From: Tamlana crocina | GTDB lineage: Bacteria > Bacteroidota > Bacteroidia > Flavobacteriales > Flavobacteriaceae | Length of the DNA: 64,000 bases | Assembly: GCA_040429635.1 (NCBI GenBank) | Contig: CP158972.1 | Coordinates: 1,746,001-1,810,000 of the forward strand | Direction: 5' to 3' | Shown here: positions 27,272-35,541 of the stretch, piece by piece | Numbering within the stretch: position 1 is the first letter of the stretch | Layout: each line of letters begins with the position of its first letter | Notes under the pieces: generated by a model | Seen by the model: the letters and a program-made list of their open reading frames with translations, nothing else | The model's database searches: none | Told to the model about the DNA's origin: nothing | Translations under genes and position numbers: made by a program

Positions 27272-28966
27272 TTATTTAAAATTGGTTGAAAATTTCCACT
27301 TCGTTTTAGGGGCCTTTTTTATGGGTAAATCTTGAATGACGGCTCTTAAGATTTCAACCGGCATAAAATTTTCTTGCATCACGCGGTCGTGAAATTGCTT
27401 TTCGGTCCAACCTTTTGCCAACATTTCGTTGCGCAATGCGTAAAACTGCAAACCACCCGTCATGTAAGCCAATTGGTATAGTGGAGGCGTGTAGCTTGTG
27501 GCGAACGAACGGCGTACTTCAGCTTCGGCATTGGCATATTCATGCCCAACTTCGTTAACTAACATATCGATGCATTGTTGGGGTGTCCAGTCTCCCAAAT
27601 GGTATTTCAAAGAAAAAATAATGCGCGCACAACGGTGAATCCTCCAGAATAGCATCCCCATTTTTTGTTCAGGAGTTTGAGGGAATTCTTTGTTCCATAA
27701 CAATATTTCCCAGTATAAGGCCCAGCCTTCCATCCAAAATGGTGTATTGAACGTTTTGCGATAGCTTTTATGGCGTGCGTTCATGAAATATTGTAGATTG
27801 TGGCCCGGGTGCAATTCGTGTTGCACGGTGGGAAAAGAAAAGTTGGGGTTGTTACCACGCATGCTCATCATTTTATCTTCGTAACTCATATCAATGGTTG
27901 GGTACGAAATACTAATTTCCCATCCCCCTGTAAAAAATGGATTTACCTTTTGGCGTTCTGGTGTCATCATAATCATTCCCCAAGTTTCTTTGGCTAAATC
28001 GGGGATGGTAATTAGGTCTCTGTCCTCAATAAATTTTACGCTGTAATCGTACAAATCGCTAATGGCTTGTGGTTGTTTTCCAGGTTCAACGTAAGTGTCT
28101 TTCACATGTTCTATAGCCTTTTTCCAATCGAAGCCAAAACCCATGTGTTTCGAGGCTTTAATCATTTCTTCTTTGCACCAATCGAACTGTTTTTGGGCGG
28201 TAGTTATTAATTCTTCAGGTGAATATGGTATGAACTCAAACTCTAAATCTTTAACCAAAGCATCACGGCCAACAGGTTTGCCAATAATGCCTGAGCCGTC
28301 GTCTTTTATGCTGTCTTCAGAATAGTTATTGGTTAAAAATTTACGATACGATTTTAAGGTTTCGTCCAGTTCAGTATAAGCGTTTTTAACCCACCACGTA
28401 AACTCAGGGTCGTACCTATAGTAAAATTCAAAAGCTTCTTTTAAACTTTGCTGTAACGATGAAATGACACGAGCAGCTTTATCGGCAACAATCCAGTTTT
28501 CAAAAGGGGATTTTTGTAGAGACTCGGTCTTAACGACAATAATGTTTTTTATATTGTTGAAGCTTCCGGCGAGCATTTTAGAATCGGGTTGTTTACCTCG
28601 GCGGCGTTCTTTTATAAAAGTATAAAGTGGGGCAGCAAAATCGGCTACGTGTGCCACTTCTTTATAGGCTTGGTGTTGATTTTTTAACAGATAAATTTCA
28701 CGCTTAATGTTGTTGTTAAGTAATACGTAATCAGCTTTTCCATCAGAACTCAACGTTTTGAAATCGATGGCTTTTAGTTGTTCTTGATATCTTCTGTAAA
28801 AGGTAAAGAAGCGATTATAATATTCTTCAGATTCTCTTGCGCTATAAGTACTTTCTAAAGCATTCTTGTCGGCGTTATAGGTGTTGATAACGTCAATCAA
28901 TTCACTGGCATAATTTATATTCATACAACATATTATTAAAATTAAGGTGGTTATTGTTTTGTTCAT
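27272..28966 (-). CDS. DUF885 metallopeptidase-like exported protein
   Basis: 564 residues with a signal peptide (about 1-20). The DUF885 hallmark HELHPGHNLQYF starts at His383 and supplies an HExxH-like metal site (HELHPGH), with WMEGWALYWEILLW downstream, the second conserved block holding the third ligand Glu. DUF885 proteins are related to M32/M2-type peptidases and are often found with dipeptidyl peptidases. Here it is the last gene of a minus-strand series with an S9 peptidase and an Xaa-Pro peptidase. A periplasmic or secreted carboxy- or dipeptidase acting on proline-rich peptides is a reasonable inference. Confidence 0.85.
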   Translation of the reverse strand: MNKTITTLILIICCMNINYASELIDVINTYNADKNALESTYSARESEEYYNRFFTFYRRYQEQLKAIDFKTLSSDGKADYVLLNNNIKREIYLLKNQHQAYKEVAHVADFAAPLYTFIKERRRGKQPDSKMLAGSFNNIKNIIVVKTESLQKSPFENWIVADKAARVISSLQQSLKEAFEFYYRYDPEFTWWVKNAYTELDETLKSYRKFLTNNYSEDSIKDDGSGIIGKPVGRDALVKDLEFEFIPYSPEELITTAQKQFDWCKEEMIKASKHMGFGFDWKKAIEHVKDTYVEPGKQPQAISDLYDYSVKFIEDRDLITIPDLAKETWGMIMMTPERQKVNPFFTGGWEISISYPTIDMSYEDKMMSMRGNNPNFSFPTVQHELHPGHNLQYFMNARHKSYRKTFNTPFWMEGWALYWEILLWNKEFPQTPEQKMGMLFWRIHRCARIIFSLKYHLGDWTPQQCIDMLVNEVGHEYANAEAEVRRSFATSYTPPLYQLAYMTGGLQFYALRNEMLAKGWTEKQFHDRVMQENFMPVEILRAVIQDLPIKKAPKTKWKFSTNFK

Positions 28967-29191
28967 CGTGTGGTTTGTTACTTAATTGATTGAGCTTTTA
29001 TTAGGTTAGATCTAAACAAATAAATAGTCTTATAAGTAATTTAAAATGCCTGTATGTTAGGCTATTTAAGTAAAACTCTAACACATACTTGTTTTTTTTG
29101 AGCTCTCGGGATCAAAGGAAAAGATTGCAAGGAGGAAAAATGAGGCACATATAGTATCTTTTGACTTTAACTTTTGATATCGTTTTTTGTT

Positions 29192-31444
29192 TTAGTTGTA
29201 AATGTCTTTCCACGGTGGGGGCATAACGTTTAACAGGTGCTTTACAAAAAAATCTTTGCGTTTTCGTTCCCCAAAGGCACCCCCAGAAGAGTGTGCCATT
29301 CCGGGAACTGTGACTAACTCAAAATCTTTATTTGCCTTTATTAAGGCGTTGGCAAACTGCATGGTAGTTGCGGGGTCTACGTTATCATCTACTTCCCCAA
29401 GTATGAGCATTAAATTGCCATCTAATTGGTGGGCGTTTACCACGTTAGAGCATGCCTCATAGTGTGGACCTATGGGGTAACCCATAAATTGTTCATTCCA
29501 CCACATTTTATCCATACGGTTGTCGTGGCACCCACAAGACGCTACGGCTACATCGTAAAAATCGGAATTAAAAACAAGGGCGGCTCCTGCGTTTTGTCCG
29601 CCAGCAGACGTACCGTGAATACCCACTTTATCAACATTCATGTACGGGTATTTTTTGGCAGCGGCTTTCATCCATAATTTTCTGTCGGGGAAGCCACCAT
29701 CTTTTAGGTTTTGCCAACAGATATCATGAAAAGCTTTTGATCGGTTTGAAGTTCCCATACCATCAATTTGCACCACAATAAAGCCTAATTCTGCTAATGC
29801 TGACATAGACCTGTAATAGGCGTGAAAATCTTTAGGTACAAAGGAATTGTGCGGTCCTGCGTAAATGTATTCTATAATAGGGTAGTTATGGTTTTCATCA
29901 AATGTTGTTGGGCGCACAATCATGCCCCAAATATCGGTTTTACCATCGCGACCTTTTGCTGTAAATGCTTCTGGAGCAATCCAACCTGTGTTTATTAATG
30001 CGCTGTGGTCGCCTTTTTGTAAATCGACTAACGTTTTAGCATTTTTAGTCGATTTTAAAACGGTAACAGCAGGCATGTCTACACGCGAATATTGATCGAT
30101 GTAATAGCTGTAATCATCAGAAAATGTTAGGGAATGATTGCCGTTTTCGGAAGTTAAACGCTGAATTTTTTTTCCGTCGAAACCAACTTTACAATAATGA
30201 ATAAAGTAAGGATCTTGGTTTTTATCTAATCCGCTTGCGGTAAAATAAATTTCTTGATTTTTTTCATTAACATGAACGACTTTTCTAACTACCCAATTGC
30301 CTTTGGTTAACTGCTTTTTTAGAGTGCCATCGTTGTTGTAGAGGTAAATATGGTTCCAGCCATCGCGCTCTGACATCCAAACAATGGATTCACCATCGTT
30401 AACATCGTATCGGTATTTTTTGCTACTGTAATCAATAAAAGTTTTACTGGTTTCGTTGATTAAAACGTTAACCTTTCCGGTGTTAGCATCCACTTCAATT
30501 ATTTTATAAGCTTGATGTCCGCGTTGGTTATACTCAAAGGTAAAAGCGCTACTATTTTTGCGCCAATCGATACGGTTTAAGCTATACTGACTGCTAAATT
30601 CTGAAGTTGGAATACTAATATGTTTTTTGCTTTCAACATGGAAGAGTTGCGGACTTTTAAACGGCAATTCGTCGCCTGGTTTTAAGTAATCGCGTTTTTG
30701 TAAAATAGGCTGAAGCTGATTTTTTGGGCTTGATTCTACAAAGTAAATTTCGCGTTCGTCTCCTGGTTTTACTTTGTAAGCCATAATTTTTTTACCATCT
30801 GGCGACCATTTAATATACGATGAGTAATAGTTGCCTTTGCTACCATCGTAACTTAATTGAGTTTCTTTGTTCGTTTTTTGGTCTTTTATATAAAGATTAT
30901 GGTTCTTAATGAATGCAACCATGCTTTTATCGGGTGACTCGACAGGTTTGCCTTGGGTTTCATCAAATCGGTTTCCCCAGTAACCACGACCACGACTGCG
31001 ATTGTTGTTTGTTACAGTATCGAGCACCGTAATTTTATAATCGTTTAAATTACAACTTAGTTGAAGATTTTTAAATTTAAATTTTAAGGTATTGCTGTCT
31101 TGATTAAAATTTAAATCGCTTAAATTTAATTTATTAGCGTCAGCATTGTTTTCGGTAGCACTGCTAATAGCTTCGGCCATTTTGGTGTGGTCGAAAAAGA
31201 TGTTTTGCGTGTTTGTATTCGCATCAACACGATAGTAAACGTCGCCTGTTTTAGCATTGTTAACATACCAAAGCGTGTTGTTAGGCATCCAATGAAAACG
31301 AGATGGGGTGTTAAATACTTTATCTCGAAAAATTGAATCGACGGCAAGTGCCTTTTTGTATTCTTTTAAAGTTCCTTGGCTAAATGAAGAAAAATAGCAA
31401 AGAAAAGCTGTAAATGTGAGTAATTTGATTGATGTTAGCTTCAT
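29192..31444 (-). CDS. S9 family prolyl oligopeptidase / dipeptidyl peptidase IV-like
   Basis: 750 residues with a signal peptide (about 1-22). The N-terminal DPP-IV-like beta-propeller spans about 90-480 (SPDGKKIMAYKVKPGDEREI, NDGESIVWMSERDGWNHIYLY), and the C-terminal alpha/beta hydrolase domain (about 510-745) has the nucleophile Ser613 in GIHGTSAGGQ, the Asp in GEVDDNVDP and the His in PGMAHSSGG. These enzymes remove X-Pro dipeptides or cleave after Pro. The loss of the usual GxSYGG (here GTSAGG) is a known subgroup variant. Encoded 225 bp from DUF885 and 122 bp after the M24 peptidase, in the same direction, upstream of hydroxyproline catabolism. Confidence 0.93.
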   Translation of the reverse strand: MKLTSIKLLTFTAFLCYFSSFSQGTLKEYKKALAVDSIFRDKVFNTPSRFHWMPNNTLWYVNNAKTGDVYYRVDANTNTQNIFFDHTKMAEAISSATENNADANKLNLSDLNFNQDSNTLKFKFKNLQLSCNLNDYKITVLDTVTNNNRSRGRGYWGNRFDETQGKPVESPDKSMVAFIKNHNLYIKDQKTNKETQLSYDGSKGNYYSSYIKWSPDGKKIMAYKVKPGDEREIYFVESSPKNQLQPILQKRDYLKPGDELPFKSPQLFHVESKKHISIPTSEFSSQYSLNRIDWRKNSSAFTFEYNQRGHQAYKIIEVDANTGKVNVLINETSKTFIDYSSKKYRYDVNDGESIVWMSERDGWNHIYLYNNDGTLKKQLTKGNWVVRKVVHVNEKNQEIYFTASGLDKNQDPYFIHYCKVGFDGKKIQRLTSENGNHSLTFSDDYSYYIDQYSRVDMPAVTVLKSTKNAKTLVDLQKGDHSALINTGWIAPEAFTAKGRDGKTDIWGMIVRPTTFDENHNYPIIEYIYAGPHNSFVPKDFHAYYRSMSALAELGFIVVQIDGMGTSNRSKAFHDICWQNLKDGGFPDRKLWMKAAAKKYPYMNVDKVGIHGTSAGGQNAGAALVFNSDFYDVAVASCGCHDNRMDKMWWNEQFMGYPIGPHYEACSNVVNAHQLDGNLMLILGEVDDNVDPATTMQFANALIKANKDFELVTVPGMAHSSGGAFGERKRKDFFVKHLLNVMPPPWKDIYN

Positions 31445-31566
31445 AGTTTTGAAATATCAATAAAAGTAGATATTAAAACGAAAGACTAATCTCGTAATGT
31501 TAGCTAAAACTGATATTATATTAACCTTAACTAAAAGTTAACAGCGAATAAACATATAAGATCTAA

Positions 31567-32781
31567 TTAATACCCAAAAGGATTTTCAATACTATGCGCA
31601 GGTTGGGTAAACCATTTAGGTCCATCTTTAGTTAAATGCACATGGTCTTCTAAACGGATACCAAACTCGTCTGGAACAACAAGCATCGGTTCTATACTGT
31701 AGCAAAATCCAGATTGCAATGGCGTGTTGTTTTCCTTTACGATATATGGATATTCGTGAATATTCAACCCAATACCATGCCCTGTACGGTGTGGCAATCC
31801 TGGTAAATTATAATCTGGACCTAAACCATGCGATTCAATGTTTTGTCTTGCCGCAGTATCTACATCATGGCAGGTGTTTTCTATCTGTGATGCATCAAAT
31901 GCTGCAAATTGCGCTTCTTTTTCAACATTCCAAATTCTACGTTGATAATCGGTTGGTGTACCAAAACAGTAAGTTCTCGTAATATCTGAGATGTAATTAT
32001 GCATAGAACAACCTGTATCGACTAAAACAATGTCGTTTTCTTCTAAAGGTTTTGGGTTTTTTACGCCATGTGGAAACGAGGTATCTTTACCAAAAAGTAC
32101 AATACAAAAGTAAGAACCCGATGCAACGCCGTAACGTTTGTGCGCTTCATGAATAAAATCGGTTACTTCTTTAGCTGTAATACCAACTTTTAATATTCGG
32201 GCAGCGGCTTTTTGCACCTCAAGCGTGATTTCCATTAAGGACTTTATGATGCTAATCTCAGCTTCGGATTTCACCATTCTGCATGCTGAAATAATTGATT
32301 TTCCGTTTCTTAAAGTTTCTGGTGAGATGGCATCTGAAATACCTTCATATATAAAAAATGGCGTAGATTCATCAATTAAAATGGAACCTTTTCCAGTAGC
32401 TTCAGTTTCAATAATGGAAGCGAAAAGTTTAAATGGGCTTTCGTGTTCTTCCCAGCAATGGATAGCGCCTTCAATAACCATAAAATCTTTAATGGTGCCT
32501 TTTTCGAAGTGTGGCGCAATGTAATGCACGTCGCCATTACTTAATAAAATAGCACCCACCATACGCTCGCTTGGGTGCCATTGCATGCCTGTAAAATAGA
32601 ATAAATTCGTACCCGCGTTTAAGTATAAAGCCTTAACATTTTGGACTTGCATTAAGTCGCACGCTTTTTTAATGCGGGCTTCGTACTCGATGTTTTGAAT
32701 AGGTTGAATATGTTGTGCTGTTGGTTGTATAGCGTTTAACTCATCTTGAATGGTTGAGCCTCCTATTCCAAATTTACTCAT
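31567..32781 (-). CDS. M24 family Xaa-Pro peptidase (aminopeptidase P / prolidase-like)
   Basis: 404 residues, no signal peptide, so cytoplasmic. An N-terminal creatinase-like domain (about 25-165) is followed by the pita-bread catalytic domain. Metal ligands are in place: Asp in VLVDTGCSMHNYISDITRTY (two Asp about 11 apart), His in GHGIGLNIHEYPY, Glu in YSIEPMLVV and Glu in GIRLEDHV. The enzyme hydrolyses the bond before Pro or hydroxyproline in short peptides, releasing free imino acid for the next enzymes of the same block. Confidence 0.93.
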   Translation of the reverse strand: MSKFGIGGSTIQDELNAIQPTAQHIQPIQNIEYEARIKKACDLMQVQNVKALYLNAGTNLFYFTGMQWHPSERMVGAILLSNGDVHYIAPHFEKGTIKDFMVIEGAIHCWEEHESPFKLFASIIETEATGKGSILIDESTPFFIYEGISDAISPETLRNGKSIISACRMVKSEAEISIIKSLMEITLEVQKAAARILKVGITAKEVTDFIHEAHKRYGVASGSYFCIVLFGKDTSFPHGVKNPKPLEENDIVLVDTGCSMHNYISDITRTYCFGTPTDYQRRIWNVEKEAQFAAFDASQIENTCHDVDTAARQNIESHGLGPDYNLPGLPHRTGHGIGLNIHEYPYIVKENNTPLQSGFCYSIEPMLVVPDEFGIRLEDHVHLTKDGPKWFTQPAHSIENPFGY

Positions 32782-32844
32782 GGTATTTTTTATTTTGTAG
32801 TTAAAGGGTAAAGTGATGCAAAGGTATTGTGGTTGTTTTTAAAA

Positions 32845-33086
32845 GCCACTAATTCACGAATGTTTTTTTGTGATTAATCCATTAGTAAGAGAATCAAAAT
32901 AAGCACTAGAATAAATACAACTCCAATCATAAAAGAATATTTATTCTCACGATGCTCTTTAAATTTTCCCTTGAACAATTTGCAAGTCCAAATAATTAAT
33001 CCATCTAAATCACTAAAATTTCCATATGCTCCATTCATCTTTTTTTCTGTATGTATGCTAACAACTAATATTAGTGAATTCGTGGC
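32845..33086. repeat. 17-bp imperfect inverted repeats flanking a 54-codon ORF
   Basis: GCCACTAATTCACGAAT at 32845-32861 and the complement of 33070-33086 (GCCACGAATTCACTAAT) agree at 15 of 17 positions. They bracket a 208-bp interior carrying one small ORF. Either a small mobile cassette or two copies of a genome-wide intergenic repeat. Confidence 0.5.
32874..33038 (-). CDS. Small single-pass membrane protein, hypothetical
   Basis: 54 codons from ATG at 33038 to TAA at 32874. The N-terminal half is polar (MNGAYGNFSDLDGLIIWTCK), the middle has FKEHRENKYSF, and the C-terminal 18 residues are strongly hydrophobic and end in Asp (GVVFILVLILILLLMD), a probable C-tail membrane anchor. It lies between the Xaa-Pro peptidase and the FAD oxidoreductase, in the direction of the operon, but is flanked by inverted repeats and may be an inserted cassette. 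No function can be assigned. Confidence 0.5.
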   Translation of the reverse strand: MNGAYGNFSDLDGLIIWTCKLFKGKFKEHRENKYSFMIGVVFILVLILILLLMD

Positions 33087-33103
33087 AATTTACAGGCTGT
33101 TTT

Positions 33104-34348
33104 TTACTTAAAACGCTCTGGCGACAACGGGTTAACATTAACCGAAGTCTTTTTATTGGCAACAAGTTCTGCAACCAATTGCCCTGTTATAGGGCCTAAA
33201 CTCCAACCCATCATGGCGTGGCCTGCAGCTACGGTTAAGTTGTTGTATTTGCTTGTTTTGCCAATAAATGGTACACCATCGGGTGAAACTGGTCGTAAAC
33301 CTGAAGTAGCGTTGGCACGTTCATCGGGGTTTATTTCTATATTGGTGTAATAGCTTTTTATGGCGTTTGCTAGGGCTTCAACACGTTCTTTACGAACAAG
33401 GGTGTTGTTCCCCGAAAACTCCATGGTTCCTGCAAAACGCGTAAAGGTATCCATGGGTGTTATAGCAACTTTAGCTTCTAGCAAAATAGTAGGTATGGTT
33501 ATGCCAGTTGGTCGTTGTACGTCCATACTGTAACCTTTTCCGCCTTGAACGGGAATGTTTAGCTTTAATTTTGAAGCTAATTCTGTAGTCCAACTACCGC
33601 TAGCTAGTACAAAATCGTCTGCTTCGTAAGTGCTATTTTGAGTAGTAACTGAAGCTATCTCGTTATTTTTTATACTGAAATCGGTTACCGTTTCGTTGGT
33701 TTTAAATATCACGCCATTTTGTTCTAACCATGCCTTCATTTTTGGTATAAAATGATTTGGCGTCATGTGCGAATCGCATTTGTAATGTACAGCACCAATA
33801 ACTTTATCAGATAGAACAGGTTCTAACTCATGCAACTCTGTTTTATTAAGTACACTTACATCAAGACCTTCTTTTATGGCTCTTTCTGCAACTTCGTGTT
33901 CTTCTTCTTCACAATGTTGGGTAGCATACGTCATTAAAACGCCTTTTTTCTCGTAATGGAAACTAAAGTCCAGTTCGTTTATCATGTTTTCAAAAAGCGT
34001 CTGACTTTTTAAGTTCAATTCTTTTAAAACTGGAATAGACTTTTCGACATTTTTGTTAGTAGCCGATTTTTTAAAATATAATGCCCATTTTATGAAATCG
34101 AAATCTACACGCGGTTTGATGTAAAACGGACTAGAACTATTAAACATCCATTTCAAGCCTTGGGTAATAATACCTGGTGCGGCAAGTGGAATAAAATGGC
34201 TGGGGGTTAAATATCCTGCGTTAATAAAAGAAGCTCCTGTAGTCAGGTCGCTTTTGTCTAAAACGGTAACTTGGTAGCCTTCTTTTAGTAAGTAGTAAGC
34301 GCTGCAAATGCCGGAAATACCGCCACCAATGATGACAACTTTTTTCAT
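33104..34348 (-). CDS. FAD-dependent amino-acid oxidoreductase (DadA-like, probable cis-4-hydroxy-D-proline dehydrogenase)
   Basis: 414 residues. The N-terminal dinucleotide fold reads VVIIGGGISGICSAYYL, and the DAO domain continues with GASFINAGYLTPSHF, GLRPVSPDGVPFIG and AAGHAMMGWSLGP at the C-terminus. The family oxidises D-amino acids at the inner membrane and passes electrons to the respiratory chain. Next to a hydroxyproline epimerase and a 2,5-dioxovalerate-type dehydrogenase, the expected substrate is cis-4-hydroxy-D-proline, giving pyrroline-4-hydroxy-2-carboxylate. Function is from family and context. It lies 77 bp after the epimerase gene, across a stem-loop. Confidence 0.85.
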   Translation of the reverse strand: MKKVVIIGGGISGICSAYYLLKEGYQVTVLDKSDLTTGASFINAGYLTPSHFIPLAAPGIITQGLKWMFNSSSPFYIKPRVDFDFIKWALYFKKSATNKNVEKSIPVLKELNLKSQTLFENMINELDFSFHYEKKGVLMTYATQHCEEEEHEVAERAIKEGLDVSVLNKTELHELEPVLSDKVIGAVHYKCDSHMTPNHFIPKMKAWLEQNGVIFKTNETVTDFSIKNNEIASVTTQNSTYEADDFVLASGSWTTELASKLKLNIPVQGGKGYSMDVQRPTGITIPTILLEAKVAITPMDTFTRFAGTMEFSGNNTLVRKERVEALANAIKSYYTNIEINPDERANATSGLRPVSPDGVPFIGKTSKYNNLTVAAGHAMMGWSLGPITGQLVAELVANKKTSVNVNPLSPERFK

Positions 34349-34371
34349 CTGTTGCTTAAATTATAAAGTTT

Positions 34372-34420
34372 AAAATGCGCTAGCAAATGAATTAAAGTTT
34401 TTACGTAGCGCATTTTTTTT
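34372..34420. terminator. Stem-loop between epimerase and oxidoreductase genes
   Basis: AAAATGCGCTA (34372-34382) and TAGCGCATTTT (34406-34416) form an 11-bp stem with a 23-nt loop, with a T run on the plus strand and TTTTAAAC on the minus strand. For the minus-strand operon it could act as partial terminator or mRNA processing/stability element. Confidence 0.5.
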
Positions 34421-34425
34421 TTGGT

Positions 34426-35433
34426 TTATATCACTTGAAATCCGTGAGCGTAAGGGTCGTCGTCGTCAATAATAATATTGTTGTAACCTGTTACTTGCGC
34501 CCAACCTTGAATACTTGGTATTATGGCTGGTTTACCGTTAAGCGTTGTTTCTTGCTCAACTTTACCTATAAACTTACTGCCAATAAAACTTTCGTGAATA
34601 AAAGGTTCGCCTAATTTTAATTTGCCTTTAGCATGCATTTGTGCAATGCGTGCCGATGTTCCTGTACCACAAGGCGATCTATCGATGGCTTTATCGCCAT
34701 AAAATACCGCGTTTCTACCAGATGATGTTGGGTCAATTGGGTTACCCGTCCAAAGCATGTGGCTAACATCGCGAATGGTATCGTTTTCAGGATGTATAAA
34801 CATATCTGGATACTTTTCGTTGATGCTGTTGCGAATGACTTGCGAATATTGAACAATTTTACTCGCTGTAAAGTCATGTACGCCAGTAAAGTTTTTTTGC
34901 GGATCTACAATGGCATAAAAATTACCACCGTAAGATACATCGAAGGTTAATTCACCCAATTCAGGACAATCGATAGTTAAATTTTCGGCCGCTAAGTACG
35001 ATTTTACATTAACTAATTTTACCCAATCTACCTTTTTGCCTGTTTGTTGATATTCAATTTCAACTAAACCAGCAGGCGCTTCCATTTTAATTTTTCCCGG
35101 AATTTTTGGAGTAATTAAACCTTCTTCTATAGCAATAGTAATCGTGCCAATAGTACCGTGACCGCACATAGGCAAACAACCTGATGTTTCGATAAATAAA
35201 ATACCAAAATCGTTGTCTGGGTTAGAAGGCGGATAAAGTATGCTACCGCTCATCATGTCGTGTCCGCGAGGTTCAAACATCAATCCTTTACGAATCCAAT
35301 CGAATTCTTTAAGGAAATGCTGACGTTTTTCGCTCATAGTTGCGCCCACTAAATTGGGACCGCCACCAGCTACCACACGAACCGGATTTCCGCAGGTATG
35401 CGCATCTACACAAAAAAAGGTTTTTCTAGCCAT
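34426..35433 (-). CDS. 4-hydroxyproline 2-epimerase (proline racemase family)
   Basis: 335 residues, cytoplasmic. The two catalytic Cys of the family are present: Cys90 in GCLPMCGHGT and Cys255 in DRSPCGTGTSA; the Asp/His environment PEND-RDVSH also fits. The start MARKTFFCVDAHTCGNPVRV is typical. It converts trans-4-hydroxy-L-proline to cis-4-hydroxy-D-proline, the first step of hydroxyproline breakdown. The alternative, trans-3-hydroxyproline dehydratase, has Thr in place of the second Cys and is excluded here. It is flanked by the dehydrogenase and the D-amino-acid oxidoreductase of the same route. Confidence 0.92.
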   Translation of the reverse strand: MARKTFFCVDAHTCGNPVRVVAGGGPNLVGATMSEKRQHFLKEFDWIRKGLMFEPRGHDMMSGSILYPPSNPDNDFGILFIETSGCLPMCGHGTIGTITIAIEEGLITPKIPGKIKMEAPAGLVEIEYQQTGKKVDWVKLVNVKSYLAAENLTIDCPELGELTFDVSYGGNFYAIVDPQKNFTGVHDFTASKIVQYSQVIRNSINEKYPDMFIHPENDTIRDVSHMLWTGNPIDPTSSGRNAVFYGDKAIDRSPCGTGTSARIAQMHAKGKLKLGEPFIHESFIGSKFIGKVEQETTLNGKPAIIPSIQGWAQVTGYNNIIIDDDDPYAHGFQVI

Positions 35434-35494
35434 TAAATTACTGTATGCTTTTAGGGCTTTTAAATTATTGTTTTGGTTTTGATAAAATGTAATA

Positions 35495-35527
35495 AGACCT
35501 GTCAGGTTTCAAAAGCATGACAGGTCT
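35495..35527. repeat. Perfect 10-bp stem-loop between dehydrogenase and epimerase genes
   Basis: AGACCTGTCA (35495-35504) and TGACAGGTCT (35518-35527) enclose a 13-nt loop. GACCTGTCAGGTTT-type palindromes are, from memory, common intergenic repeats in flavobacteria. No strong T tract follows on the minus strand, so read-through is expected. Confidence 0.55.
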
Positions 35528-35541
35528 ATTAAATTTACCAT

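Noticed and set aside
34426-35433. trans-3-hydroxy-L-proline dehydratase
   Set aside because: Both catalytic Cys (90 and 255) are present, which marks an epimerase or racemase rather than the dehydratase.
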